NCBI RefSeq assembly: GCF_963678635.1
Contig: NC_087068.1
Location: forward strand, 24,903,311 to 24,967,310
Direction of reading: 5' to 3'
Length of the DNA: 64,000 nucleotides
Origin: Symsagittifera roscoffensis
Taxonomy: Eukaryota > Xenacoelomorpha > Acoela > Convolutidae
Below, in pieces: positions 48,001-58,599 of the stretch (positions are counted from its first letter, which is position 1; each line of letters begins with the position of its first letter). The notes below the pieces were generated by a model. That model did not search any database. It had not been told where the DNA came from and saw only the letters and a program-made list of their open reading frames with translations. A program made the translations under genes and the position numbers.

Positions 48001-51000
48001 AACAGGCCGCATAGTTTAATACATCGGCTATAGGTCTGTGATGGAATTTAGATCTGATAGGCGGCAATTTGGGTTGAATTAAGTCGAACAAACCTTTCAA
48101 CTGACAGCTGAAAATTGAGTTTTCGGTCAGTTTTGTGTCCTGATTTCATCTTAATACTTGGGTTAGCCCGAAAAAAACCTATTGTGGGTTAAGAAGCTAA
48201 GCTCTTTCCACTCCCCCCCCCCCCCCACACACATTTCAAATTGGCCTTTTATTCAACTGTCTTACGTGTTATTCTGGCGGAACGCGTGATGTTACGAAGT
48301 AAGGTATGAAGAACAAATCTGTTCACAATAGTTCGTTTGTTCACCATGAATAAATTTCCTTACATTATGACAACGCAAAATTACAACTAGTTTTTCAACT
48401 GAAATTCAATTCTGGAATTCTGGGGTGGGGGAGGCGGGGTGGAAAAGAGCCAAAGGCTCTTATTGGCGATTGTTCAGCTTGAATTTTTGAGATTTTTCAT
48501 TTAAGTCTCATTTGCAACTCAACTGCTGGGCACAAAATTTGTCAACGAGACCAGTTCAAAATGATTCAGCAGGGTCAATAATTTACTTTTAGGCCTTAAT
48601 TTTAGGTATTAACCTACATTGAGTTTGAGACGTCCAAATTCAAGTTTTTAATTTTTTTCAACAATTGTAACATTGCAGATTGTATTGCTTGAGCAGCCAT
48701 GACCAGAACAATCGTTGTCAGCAGTAGCCTTATTATTATTATCAGTCAAAAAGTAGGCTTGCTCGTCAAAATTTTTGACATATAGGGAAATACCAAATTG
48801 GTTTTGAGCGATGGTTTTGAAGAGTGGCTTCAATTTCAAATTTACCATCTTATAAATTTGCACGTGACGCTTTAAGCCCTTTCAAATAGTGCCTGACAGA
48901 TTTGCTTTGCTATGATTCTTTAAGCCGTTTGGCATACTTTTTGGCTCTTTTCCAGTTTCCCAACCCCCTCGTAAAATAAATTAAAGCTATTTAAAAAATT
49001 TTTCACAGGGCATTTTGCATGTAAATGTTGTAAAGACTTTTTCACTAGTTCACGCTGACACGGTTTAATGCAATTTATTACTGGAAAAACTATTTTAAAT
49101 TTAGAAGAAAATTTAAAACTTCACTTTTTAAGACGGTCATCTGAGTTTCGAAAAATTAAAAAACGTTAAAGCTGACAAAATAATGGATTCTTGTAACAAA
49201 AACAAAACTCCTATTGATATTATGTAAGTCCATAGAACATAAAAGCTGACAAATTGTTTTTTTTCCTGAATACGTTTTTTTATTTTTCGCATTTGGTCAT
49301 TTGATAGAAAAAGTAGAAGAAATTTGAGTCTAAGTCTGTCCTTCATTCTCTTTGGTAGTTTAGGTCATACATACAAAATGGAAAGTCTGCAATACACTAC
49401 TAACATTCAATGTACACTGCCTCAAAAATTCATTTTACTCTGCAAAAATGAACAAAATTGGCGAACTATTCAAAAAAAACCTAGAAAAATATCAAAAGAA
49501 AAATTATTTTTCATTTTTTGTTATTTTCAACTGACAATCTCTGTAGGATGCTCTGTGACCACTTACGGCCCAGTAGAGGAGCATCCGTCTCGGAAAAATT
49601 GAGAACAAAAATTAAGTTAAGCGTTAACTTTGTGAAGCTATCTAGTCCAATTTTGTTTGAGTCATATAATTTCGCCCGAAGGGTGCAATTGCAATGCGAA
49701 AGCGTTTTCAGCTCCCCTGCTCTTCCATTTAAAATTTCCGGGTTGTGCGCAGGCGCAGGTTTTGGCTGAATGTACGCAAAAACCATAATATTGAAGGGAA
49801 GGGTGAAGCGCACACCTGACTGCCTAGATGACATGTTTGGAATCCAGTATTAGACTTCCATCTGGTCAACATATAATGGAACGCCTCAGTCTAAAAAGTT
49901 AACGTGATGTTTTATCATACTGGCGCAGATAACGGTTATCAAGATAAATCACAGAGGCAGAGCAATAAGCAGAATGTTCTAAGAGCAGAAACACTGAAAA
50001 ATTTTATTTTCTTTCATTTATTTGGGCTAATTGATAAAAAAAAACAATTATCAGAATTGTCAATAATACCAAGAAAATGAATAAATTGTGAATAAATTGA
50101 AAATTTTCATTAACTTTTTCCATTTTTCAAAAAATCTCGAATAAATTACTCAAACTATGCATAAAATACTAGTTTATTTGGTAATATTGACAATTCTTAT
50201 ACTTAATTTACCGATTAGCTTATGAAAATTGTTATATTTCTGTTTTTCTGCTCTTGGCCCCATTCTTCACTTAGACCATTCCGCTTATTGACGGCCACCA
50301 TATATCACATTTTGATAACACTTTCTAACCGCAAGCGTAATAGCTTTAATGTTGCGAGCGATTTCTTGATCTACGGGATGCTTGAGTCTAGCTATTTATC
50401 GTCGATCAGAAAGAGCGACAGGGTGGAACATAATGGCTAAAACATATATTGTTCTTACTTTGTATTCAATCGTTCCACATCTCGGTTATCTTTTCCAAGA
50501 TTAAAGTATATATTCTTCAATGATAACAAAACTAAACAAGACTGCTCGTATCAGGGCGAAGCCCTGAATGTTCCCACTGCCATTTAAGGTCTATGGAGCA
50601 GTAATAACATAAATTTTTTTTTATTAGGAGCCAATTATTTGGGACCCCCTATTACATCTGCACCAGAATTCCTATTACGAAACGCATGAAGTCAAAGTGG
50701 GACATCAAGATAAACTATGTACAGAAAAAATGGGTCTGCTCTTTCTAGACGATACTTGGTCGACACAAACGATGCGCAACAAAAACACTGAATTAGGACG
50801 CAACTTTTGTTCAAAATCATATCTTAAGACACGATGTGGAGCTTAAAGCATAAAGCATAAATGATCAAATTGCATAATTAAGAACATTTTCAATGATAAC
50901 AAGGATAGCCGGTTACTGTGCAAGTAGCACAGAATATTCCGGCCATAGCCTTAACATATACATTTTTCAAATGAGTAACGTTTTTTCTGTGTGGTGTGAT

Positions 51001-52484
51001 AAAAAACTTAACAAAATAATAGAAATTCGGCAAATGCGCTAGTCGTAGTCAACTAGGCCAACTGAAATACAGTTTTTATACAAAAATGGCCAGAAAAACG
51101 AAAAAAAACCTTAGAAACGATTTTAAAAAAAAACTTTGATTCCAAAATGGCGCTAAAAACTCCAAAAAATAACTTTACTTGAGTAAAACTAAAATTTCAC
51201 GGCTTAATAATAGCTTAAATAAGCTATTGAAAGCCTGCACACTAACCTTATTAGCTCGAAATTAGACCAATAAATCAAAAACTTCAAACCTTTTTTCTCG
51301 ACACTGGGAAAGATTTTCAAAATTTTTTTGATGTCGTTCGAACCACGACTAAAAAGGCTTAAATATGATATATCACTCGGCCCAATCTGTTGATTATTTG
51401 TGGTCCCTGATTTCACGAGGACAACAAAAAGAAAAAACTAAAACACACGGAATACTAAGTTCCTCCATACTTTTCAACTACTTAGTGCAGCCACCGAGAG
51501 TAATCTAAGAGCACCCCACTATAGGGTTGGGAGTTTCAAAGTTTGTGAATTTTTTAAATCTAAGTTCCCCAAAAAATTTAAAAAAAACTTTAAATTCGGA
51601 AACTAGAAGCATTTGAGCAGTCGCATTTGGACAAAAGATTTGGAACCCCTGAGAGTACCCGAACAATACCCAACTACAAAGTTGGTAACTTCAAATCTTT
51701 TGTTTTTTTCTCTGCATCTAAGTTTTATGAAAATTTTAAAAGATATTAAACAAATTTGAGTCTCACGCACTAACCATTCAGCGACGGATGCTTAAAATCC
51801 TCGAAAACTAGACACCAATAACGCAGCTACACGTGCTAATAAATTATCATTTCGATGCAGCAAAAGTAGCACCAAATACAAAAAGATAAAATTTTGCGTG
51901 TAATAAATTGCAAATCATAAAGCCACATTAAGCATAAATTATGCTTTTTAAGAAATTGCGAGATATATTGAGTTGAAAAAATTTTGAAATCAAGATTTTA
52001 TTATTGTTGTTGTTTGAAACAAATAACTTTTTTCGGTTCACTTGATGAATTAAAAATTCTTCAACTGAGTAAACTTAAAACTATTCGAATGTCAAAGCAC
52101 ATGTTATGAATAAGCTGTCAAGGTGCAACAAATTGCCAATCATTTTTTATTCCCAACTCGTGATGTTAATTCCCATGTATTGCCAAGTGTATCTAACGGA
52201 AAATTTCAGATTATTAGCTCTGTGATCAATATAGTTTCAGAACCCTCATTAAATAAATTCGGAAAACTAACCATCGTTGTTATTTTTGCTTCGGAGTTGC
52301 TTGAGCGAGCGTCGTCTGAACGAAGCCACTGAATCATATAGCGAGTAGAAGCACTATTTTTATCATAGGAACAAAATTTTGAAGCAATGTTTTTGACAGA
52401 TAGAAGAGATGCAGTGATAGGTAGCTGATGAGTATAGTACTGGGTTACAGCAGCAGTAGCTGCTGAGACACCTTTTCGACTCAT
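45070..52484 (-). CDS. MRPL53: Mitochondrial large-subunit ribosomal protein mL53 (MRPL53), two exons
   Basis: Metazoan mitoribosome large-subunit protein. Exon 1 (52484-52272, 71 codons) encodes VKNIASKFCSYDKNSASTR, which aligns with the VKQVRVQFCPFEKNVESTR region of vertebrate mL53. Exon 2 (45273-45070) continues with DNSEPSISIEYTDGTRLNLL and GKHLRFEEM, matching the DGSEP...GDGHRL..RG.HLTALEM block. The junction is phase 0 (ATG|GTTAGT donor, TTTATGTTTCAG|GTG acceptor), and the joined 138 residues are somewhat longer than the roughly 112 of human. The 6,998-nt intron is filled with transposons. An acceptor (TTGTTTCAG) sits 2 nt before the start codon. Same strand as NAXD, whose acceptor is 186 nt downstream of the stop. 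Confidence is higher for exon 2 than for exon 1. Confidence 0.85.
45576..46015. mobile_element. hAT-type MITE with perfect 8-bp TSD, second copy
   Basis: Ends CAGGGGCGGATCTAGG and (reverse) CACCAGCGGTTTTAGG, flanked by TATACAGT on both sides (45568-45575, 46016-46023). Internal sequence matches the 5946-6313 element (TTGGTCGACCAAATTGATTT, GGCGCCAAAGGCGCCTTTAG, GGGACCCTTTGGGTCGGCAG). Confidence 0.92.
50531..50575. repeat. Dispersed repeat with CAGGGC-GAA-GCCCTG hairpin (copy 2)
   Basis: CTAAACAAGACTGCTCGTAT followed by CAGGGCGAAGCCCTGAATGTTC, as at 3496-3560. The loop differs (GAA versus AAA) while the stem is unchanged. Confidence 0.55.
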
Positions 52485-52839
52485 ATCTGAAACAAGGTAA
52501 TCAACAATGAGTATGATTATTTACAAACAAAACAAGGTCAAATGTTTACAAAAAAGTCCGCATAATAAAACCATTAGTTGAAACCAAAGGTTAAATAATT
52601 TTTTACAATATTTACAAAACGATCAAAGATCTGAACAATGAGAAACATGTCTAAAAATGCTCTTAAACTTTTTTGACCAAGCAAAATTAAACAACTGTAA
52701 TTACATTTACATAATACATTACGTAATCATTAAAAAAATTTTTTGTAAATTTCTGAGATTTTTTAGTTTTTTGTTCTTTCAAGGTTATAAAATTTCGATT
52801 TGGGAATGTTATTATTTTTGATTCTGAAATGAGTTTTTC

Positions 52840-52936
52840 TAAATTTTAGCCATGTTATACATAGACTATAATTTTAGTAACAATTTTTTAAAATTGTTAA
52901 TTCAAACGTTTTCGCACATTTTGTGCATCGTCAGGA
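52840..52936 (-). repeat. Inverted Penelope-type terminal piece with CTGANGA...GAAA core
   Basis: On the minus strand, CTGACGA (52934-52928), a small GCAC/GTGC stem and GAAA (52913-52910) are followed by TAAAATTATAGTCTATG, which resembles the 3' end of the Penelope element (TAAAATTATAGTCCATG at 55429). It lies upstream of that element in opposite orientation, as inverted Penelope terminal repeats often do. Confidence 0.45.
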
Positions 52937-53108
52937 TATAAAATTTTTTATTTACAATAAAATGATCAAAGATTATGTATGAAATTCAAAAAGAACATGT
53001 TAGAAATTTTTAACCAATCACATTCTTACATCTGTTATTACGTAATCATTATCTCATCGATTATGACAATTTCCATACTTTTTTGTTACTTGAGTCATAA
53101 TTTTTTTT

Positions 53109-55439
53109 TTTGATCTAGCTAAGGCAAGAGAGGTAGTGCGGAGAGGGATAGATGAACAATGGTGGCCCTCAATAGCATTTTATCTAAAGCTCCAGGCTAG
53201 AATTGCTATCCATGACATCAAGGATAGACATGAAAAGAAGTTAAAAAAGCTAGCAGAGCGGCAGGACAGACCGTTAATGAAAGTGAATGACAAATCGGTG
53301 AGAGCACTAGATGGCATTGAGCTACCCAAGTGGGTTCATGAAGTGTTAGGTTTTGGCCCAAAGCACCCGGTGAGGGATCGTTTCAATGAACTTCACTTTC
53401 TTGCGGACATTGATAATTTTTTATCTGAGCTTAAATCGCAAAAGGTACCAGGTGAAAAATTATGTGAAATTGAAGCTGCTGCAAAATCATACGCTAAACG
53501 TGTGCGGCAAACACCGTCGGATAGAGGGATTGAGAAAGCCAGGAAGTATTTGAAGGACAATGGTCTCTTGGCAGTCCCATTCGATAAAGGTGTTGGCTTC
53601 TGTGGTGTAATGAAGAAAACGACATATGAGGCTAAACTAACTGAGCTGCTGCAATCGGAACAATTTAGCAAAAAACCAGGTTTAACTGATAGTGTTGTTA
53701 TGAAAATTGAGAAAGACATCAACAAAGAACTGTTGGCCATGAAAAAGAAAGATGAGATCGATGAGGCACTGTATAGTAGGCTTAGGTCCACGGGAGGGCA
53801 GCCAGCTCGATTATATGGATTGGCTAAAGTACATAAGAAAGGAACCCCTCTCCGTCCCGTACTGTCACTGCCAGGGAGCTCATATGAACATCTAAATAAA
53901 ACTTTGGCCAAATTTTTTGAAAACATTGAGCTGGCAAACATTGAGACAAACACACAAATGGCTCGGGAGATCATAGAGAACATAGATCTAGACTATTATG
54001 AAAGTATTATCTCACTGGATGTCAAAAGTTTGTACACTAATGTCCCACTAAAGGAGGCAATAGATATAGCACTGAGGAAACTGTACGAACAAACTAGTCC
54101 TCCTAAACTGGCACGCGGAACTATGAAGAAATTGTTGAACATGGCTGTAAGTAAGGTGCACTTCAAATGCAATGGTTTATGGTACGTACAAAAGGATGGG
54201 TTGGCAATGGGTGCATCCCATGCTGTCATTCTTGCCAATTTATGGCTAAAGGAGTACGAATATGCATTAATGAAGGAAGTACCTGCGTTGACACAGCTAA
54301 ATGAAAACCGGAATGGCCTATGCCCTGATTGCGAGCGGAGGGTAACATACAGAAGTAAGGGGATCGAATGCGAAGCTTGTTTAAATTGGTACCATTGAAA
54401 GTGTAGTAATGTATCCGACAAAGAATATGAGCAAATCTCAGAAATGGTTTCGTATTGTAAGAGATGTAAAGAGCAGCGAGATCAAGAAAAACCAACAGAA
54501 AATGTCAAAGCGTTCCTAAGATATGTAGATGATATAGTGAGGACGGTAAAGGGGGATCCAGATATAGTGTTAAAAGCAGCTAATGAGCTCCACCCCAACT
54601 TACAATTCACTATCGAAAATCCGGATTCGAACGGAGACTTAGCCTTTCTAGATTTGAACATTAATGTGGACTCACGAAAAAAGGTAACATGTGGATGGTA
54701 TCAAAAACCAACGGATACTGGGACTATCCTTAACTTCAGAAGCTGCGCTCCATTGCAATATAAACGCAAGGTAGTTGAGGGTACTGTTCATCGGATTTTT
54801 AGAAGTACATCAACATGGGAAAACTTTGACAAGGCAATGAAGATTAATAAAGAACAATGGGTGGATAATCAATGCCCTGAAAAATGGTCAGATGGTGTCG
54901 TATTAAGAACGTTGAATAAGATCATCGACCGAAAAACTGACACACGAACAACGGTAACATCAGTCAAGGAAGATCCTTTAAAGGTCAGTGCACCCATTAT
55001 AACATTACAATACCGGGGTAATGCATCGGAGTGGTTTGCTGCCAAACTGCGTCAAAACGCCGGAGCCCAAGTGATATTTACTACGAGAAAGCTCAAGACT
55101 TGCCTACCGTCCCTTAAATCTCCCTTTGCGAAAGATTTGAAATCCACAGTGGTCTACAAGCTCACATGTAGTGGATCTAATTCCACCTATGTTGGACAAA
55201 CGGTCCGGTATTTGACCACGCGGATTGAAGAGCATCACAAGGAAGATTCACCAGTAGGGCAACATTTGAGAGAATGTGACAGGGATGGTAAGAGCGCTGA
55301 GCTTAAGTCTGAGATTATAGATCAATCAAGTAACATACAGAAACTCCTCACTCTGGAGGCCTTACATATTTGAAAAGAACGCCCCAGAATTAACACGCGC
55401 GAGGAGTTCAGGAGCAGGGAACTGACATTAAAATTATAG
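53109..55439 (+). pseudogene. Penelope-like retroelement: RT with embedded PHD finger, then GIY-YIG endonuclease
   Basis: One frame runs from the 5' truncation near 53109 to TAG at 55437, interrupted only by TGA at 54396 and 55371. There is no ATG at the start, so the N-terminus is missing. Order: an N-terminal region with GPKHPVRDRFNELHFLADID; RT fingers and palm (RLYGLAKVHKKGTPLRPVLS, motif A ISLDVKSLYTNVP, motif B DGLAMGASHAVILANLWL); a PHD-type zinc finger (CPDC, ECEAC, WYH, KC, YCKRC; 54321-54467); motif C FLRYVDDIV; motif D LHPNLQFTIE...LAFLDLNI; and C-terminal GIY-YIG nuclease (VYKLTCSGSNSTYVGQT, R, EH, then LEALHI). The first TGA falls between the PHD His and the next Cys ligand; the second follows LEALHI. 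Everything else is intact, so this is a young copy. Plus strand, opposite to the host operon. Confidence 0.93.
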
Positions 55440-56390
55440 TCCATGTTTAAACATGACTAAAAATTGCAATTTTTGAAAAAATATAATTTTAGTGTTAATT
55501 CCCGGCTCCTTGTTTTTTTTAAACATTTTTATATGGTAATCAGAAGGTCAAAAGTATCATAGTAACCGAGATTACAGTCAGGTGTCCCTTCATCACGTAA
55601 TCCAGTCAAAATCCTTAGAATTTTCTAGATATGGAAATGATAATAATAAAAGAAGATGACAAGTGTTTAGGGGCTTTTCAATTAAAATCGATACGGTTAC
55701 GTTTCTTCAATAAGAACACGAAACTCGACACGAGAAATCAAACTATACAAGTGTTACAAATAAAAAAATTCGTCGAAAGTTATTTTGTCTTTTAATGTTC
55801 CGAGTACGCAAGCGGCGTTCGCAATCTGTATTGGCAGGGAGATTCTCTATTTTAAAAAGCTGCCTCCTCTGGGTTCCTCAGTGCATATGCTTAGGTTCTT
55901 ACAAAGCTTGCTCAAAAAAATTTGTGCTGGGGCCGGCCGCGCCCTGAATTTCAAAAGCTAGCGGTTGAAAACGATCCATCATCTACAAGATCTTTATACT
56001 TGTCATTTTTTTTGCTCTTCCGCTTCAGCGGCAGCCGTACCAGGGTTACAAAGAGACCCGGCATTAACCCTACAAGGAGCTAAGGAGTCCACTACCGAAA
56101 CATCCCACAAGAACTGCTTTCCAACAGCTCATGGAACGAGCGTCAAAACGTCTGGTCGCTTCTGATCGGTCCTGTAGATGTTTCGTGGTTCTTAAACAGA
56201 CGGCAGGTGAGTAGAAAATAAACTCTGCTTTATAAGGGCATTCAGGTTTGAATGCCTAAAGAATCTACCTGCAATTTTGAGGTAAGAAAGACCATGCCAG
56301 CCATCTTCGGTAACGTCTTTTCTGCACACGCATTTATGCCGTTCGCATATTATTGAGCCTAATAGAAGACCTTGCATAACGAATTTCTTA
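55440..56390. other. Penelope 3' flank and a dispersed repeat
   Basis: The Penelope 3' UTR is followed by a repeat at 55560-55760 (ACAGTCAGG.GTCCCTT onward) that recurs at 60300-60480. The remaining 0.6 kb has short frames only. Confidence 0.5.
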
Positions 56391-56709
56391 GTAATTTGTC
56401 GTAGCGTTCCAAAAAATCATTTTGCAAAAAAGGGGCTCATACGCAAAAAATACAGGAGTTTGGCATGCTAAAGCAATTTTTCAAGAGGTAAAAACCATAA
56501 GGGTGTCTAGTTTGTCAATGACATCCGAGGTTTTTTCAAGCTCTTTTGTCAATGACGTCCGAGAATTTTTTTGTCATTGACAAACTAGAATCCCATTATG
56601 CTTTTTACCTCCGGAAAAATTGCTTTAGCATGCCAAAACTCCTATATTTTTTGCGTACGAGCCCTTGTTTTTTAAAAAACGATTTTTTTTGGACGCTACG
56701 ACAAATTAC
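56391..56709. repeat. 319-bp fold-back (long inverted repeat)
   Basis: The left arm starts GTAATTTGTCGTAGCGT at 56391 and the right arm is its inverted complement ending at 56709. The arms stay alignable over roughly 135-150 bp (GGAGTTTGGCATGCTAAAGC / GCTTTAGCATGCCAAAACTCC, GTCTAGTTTGTCAATGACA / TGTCATTGACAAACTAGA) with a short centre near 56550. A transcript would form one long hairpin. It overlaps the stop codon of the Penelope fragment next to it. Confidence 0.85.
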
Positions 56710-56943
56710 ACGCTCCTGAAATCATCGCGTGAGTTGATTCTCGGCCTCGCCCTCCACATAAGCAAAGCCTCTGGTGTGAGTAGCTTATGAGAGTTGGCTG
56801 TTTGGTCTATAATCTCTGACTTCAGCCAGCAGTACCGTACCGCCTACCTCCTTATTACATTCTAACAAGTGTTGCCCTACTGGGGAGTCCTCTTTGCGGT
56901 GTTCATTGACCCTCGTGGCTAAATGTCGGACTGTCTGACGTTT
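56706..56943 (-). pseudogene. Penelope-like GIY-YIG endonuclease fragment
   Basis: The minus strand reads QTVRHLATRVNEH, KEDSPVGQHLLEC and, after a frameshift, KLLTPEALLMWRARPRIN. These match the C-terminal nuclease of the 53-55 kb element (QTVRYLTTRIEEH, KEDSPVGQHLREC, KLLTLEALHI). At the position of that element's second TGA this fragment has TGG (Trp). It is 5' truncated and ends at TAA 56706. Confidence 0.85.
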
Positions 56944-56959
56944 TTTAAATATTGTTTAA

Positions 56960-57010
56960 AAACTTTAACCCTGATGATAAACAAAATGGGCGAAAACGAT
57001 TGAATTAAAA
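56960..57010 (+). repeat. CTGATGA...GAAA core related to 52884-52936
   Basis: CTGATGA (56971), ACAAAATGGGC and GAAAACGATTGAATTAA match the motif at 52936-52890 (other strand). It lies just upstream of, and antisense to, the Penelope fragment at 56706-56943, the same arrangement as at the full element. Confidence 0.45.
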
Positions 57011-57252
57011 ATTTAAATTTCTTTAAGCCAAAGAATAAAAATCCAGTCAAGCCAAGGTTTTCATGCAAAAATATAAAAACAAATATATAGTAAAATTAAT
57101 CATAATAAAAAAAATTTTTAGGAAATACCCAAGGGAAGTGGCTCTCTTTCATCTTTTCTATCACATCACAAGTTTAGTTTTTCTAATGTTTATACAGTGT
57201 GTAAAAATCATTCAACCCTCCATGATTCCCTTCACAGATTTCTGACACTGAA

Positions 57253-58430
57253 TTACTCATTGAAAACTCTCCAGTTTAAACTTGTTATGGTGTCTTTGAT
57301 ATATTTGCAGTCGATGTTGTCATATTTTAAGTGACCGTTGCAATGTGCAAGAGCGTTGTAAAAAATCCGATTCAGATTTTTGAAATCTGAATTTTGTTCT
57401 TCCATTTTTCTTGAAGCTCGAATGTCTTTTTTATCCTTTTTTCTATTTAAAATAGATGTTTTCCACTGCTGGTTTAACTGGCCGTTGATAATCTCATAAA
57501 GTAAAAATGGAATGTGTAGTTCATGATACAGTGACAGCGGTAGGATCTTAAGTTGGATCATTCTGTCTTTGTATCCGTGATATGTACATAAAATCTGAGT
57601 TTTTGTTTTCCTTTGCACACTTTCGATGATTTTCAGATTGTTTTATGATGGCTTACAGTGTTGATCAGTAGCCTACAATCGAACAACAAACGGTTCGTTA
57701 GGCTTGTAGTCTTATATGCTTTGATGTTTTTTTTCGTGATATTCGTTTTGACAGAATAGAACGCCTTTAAAGCTCTGGGTGATCTCGTTTTTGCAGTCAC
57801 TGTCCAGATCAATTTACAAGTTACTATAAATCCGAGGGTTTTCAATTCATTTACTTCGTCGATTTTTGTTTTATTGACCTCCACAGTTGCTCTCATTTTT
57901 CATGCCAAGTATTTTAGTTTTTAAAACATTTACATCATATGAAGTTTTCAATGCACCAATTCAATATTCTTTTTGAGTCTACCTTTATCATTACAAGGTT
58001 AATCGACGCAATTTTGTGATCATTGGCATAGCCAAACTTTGCAGACTTTGAGCACTCGGGTAGTTCATTTATATAGAGGATGAACATCAAACATACGAGA
58101 TTGGAGCCCTGGGGTACACCAAGGTATATGGGCAAAGCATCAGAGACTGTTCGTCCGATGCGAAAGATTTTTTTGTGTATTACAAGCATGAGGCGGCAAA
58201 ACAAAAATTCCTAATTTTTTGAATAATCATCCCTTAGTTAACATTGTCGAACGCTGCTTGGAAAACTAAGTAGAGACCAAGCAGATAGTTTGTTTCAAGG
58301 TAATCATAGTAAGTGTATATTTCATGCAGGTAAACCGTTGAGTTTGTGACTGTAGATCTTTTTTTGTCAAAAACCGTTCTGAGAACTTGATATTAAGAGT
58401 TTCGATGAGTTTAGTCAAATTGTCGAAAAT
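57253..58430 (-). pseudogene. Decayed non-LTR retrotransposon RT (Jockey/CR1-like)
   Basis: Scattered over three frames on the minus strand are the RT landmarks in order: motif A remnant (LVFQAAFDNVN near 58240), motif B GVPQGS followed by LMFILYINELP (58120-58070), motif C as FGYANDHKI (catalytic YADD altered to YAND), LKTLGFIV..LIWT (57840), KAFYS, and the downstream LKILPLSLYHE...LLYEIINGQ block (57540-57460). Many frameshifts, and the altered catalytic motif, show it is dead. Confidence 0.8.
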
Positions 58431-58599
58431 CAATTTTTTTAAGGCTTTTGACGCTTCTAAAAAAATTAAATTTGCTGTTTTTGGAAGCTAAGTGTTTGTC
58501 TCGTGATTCGAAAACGGGGAAATTTCACCTAATTTCCACGTTCACTAACTTTAGAATGCAAAAGTCAAGCATTTTGGTTGACAGTATAATCTCAAGGAA

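Larger units (their letters stand above)
45274..52271 (-). other. 7-kb mL53 intron loaded with repeats
   Basis: Contains a hAT MITE (45576-46015), a piece of the 39-kb tandem-repeat family (about 46720-47420), a tRNA-like fragment (about 47440-47510), a C-run (48211-48226) and the CAGGGCGAAGCCCTG repeat (50531-50575). No nested gene is supported. Small frames at 47915-48100 and 48648-48863 (minus) are protein-like but unrecognised. Confidence 0.6.

Noticed and set aside
53393-53983. 196-codon minus-strand frame
   Set aside because: Complement of the Penelope RT, whose plus-strand motifs are unmistakable.
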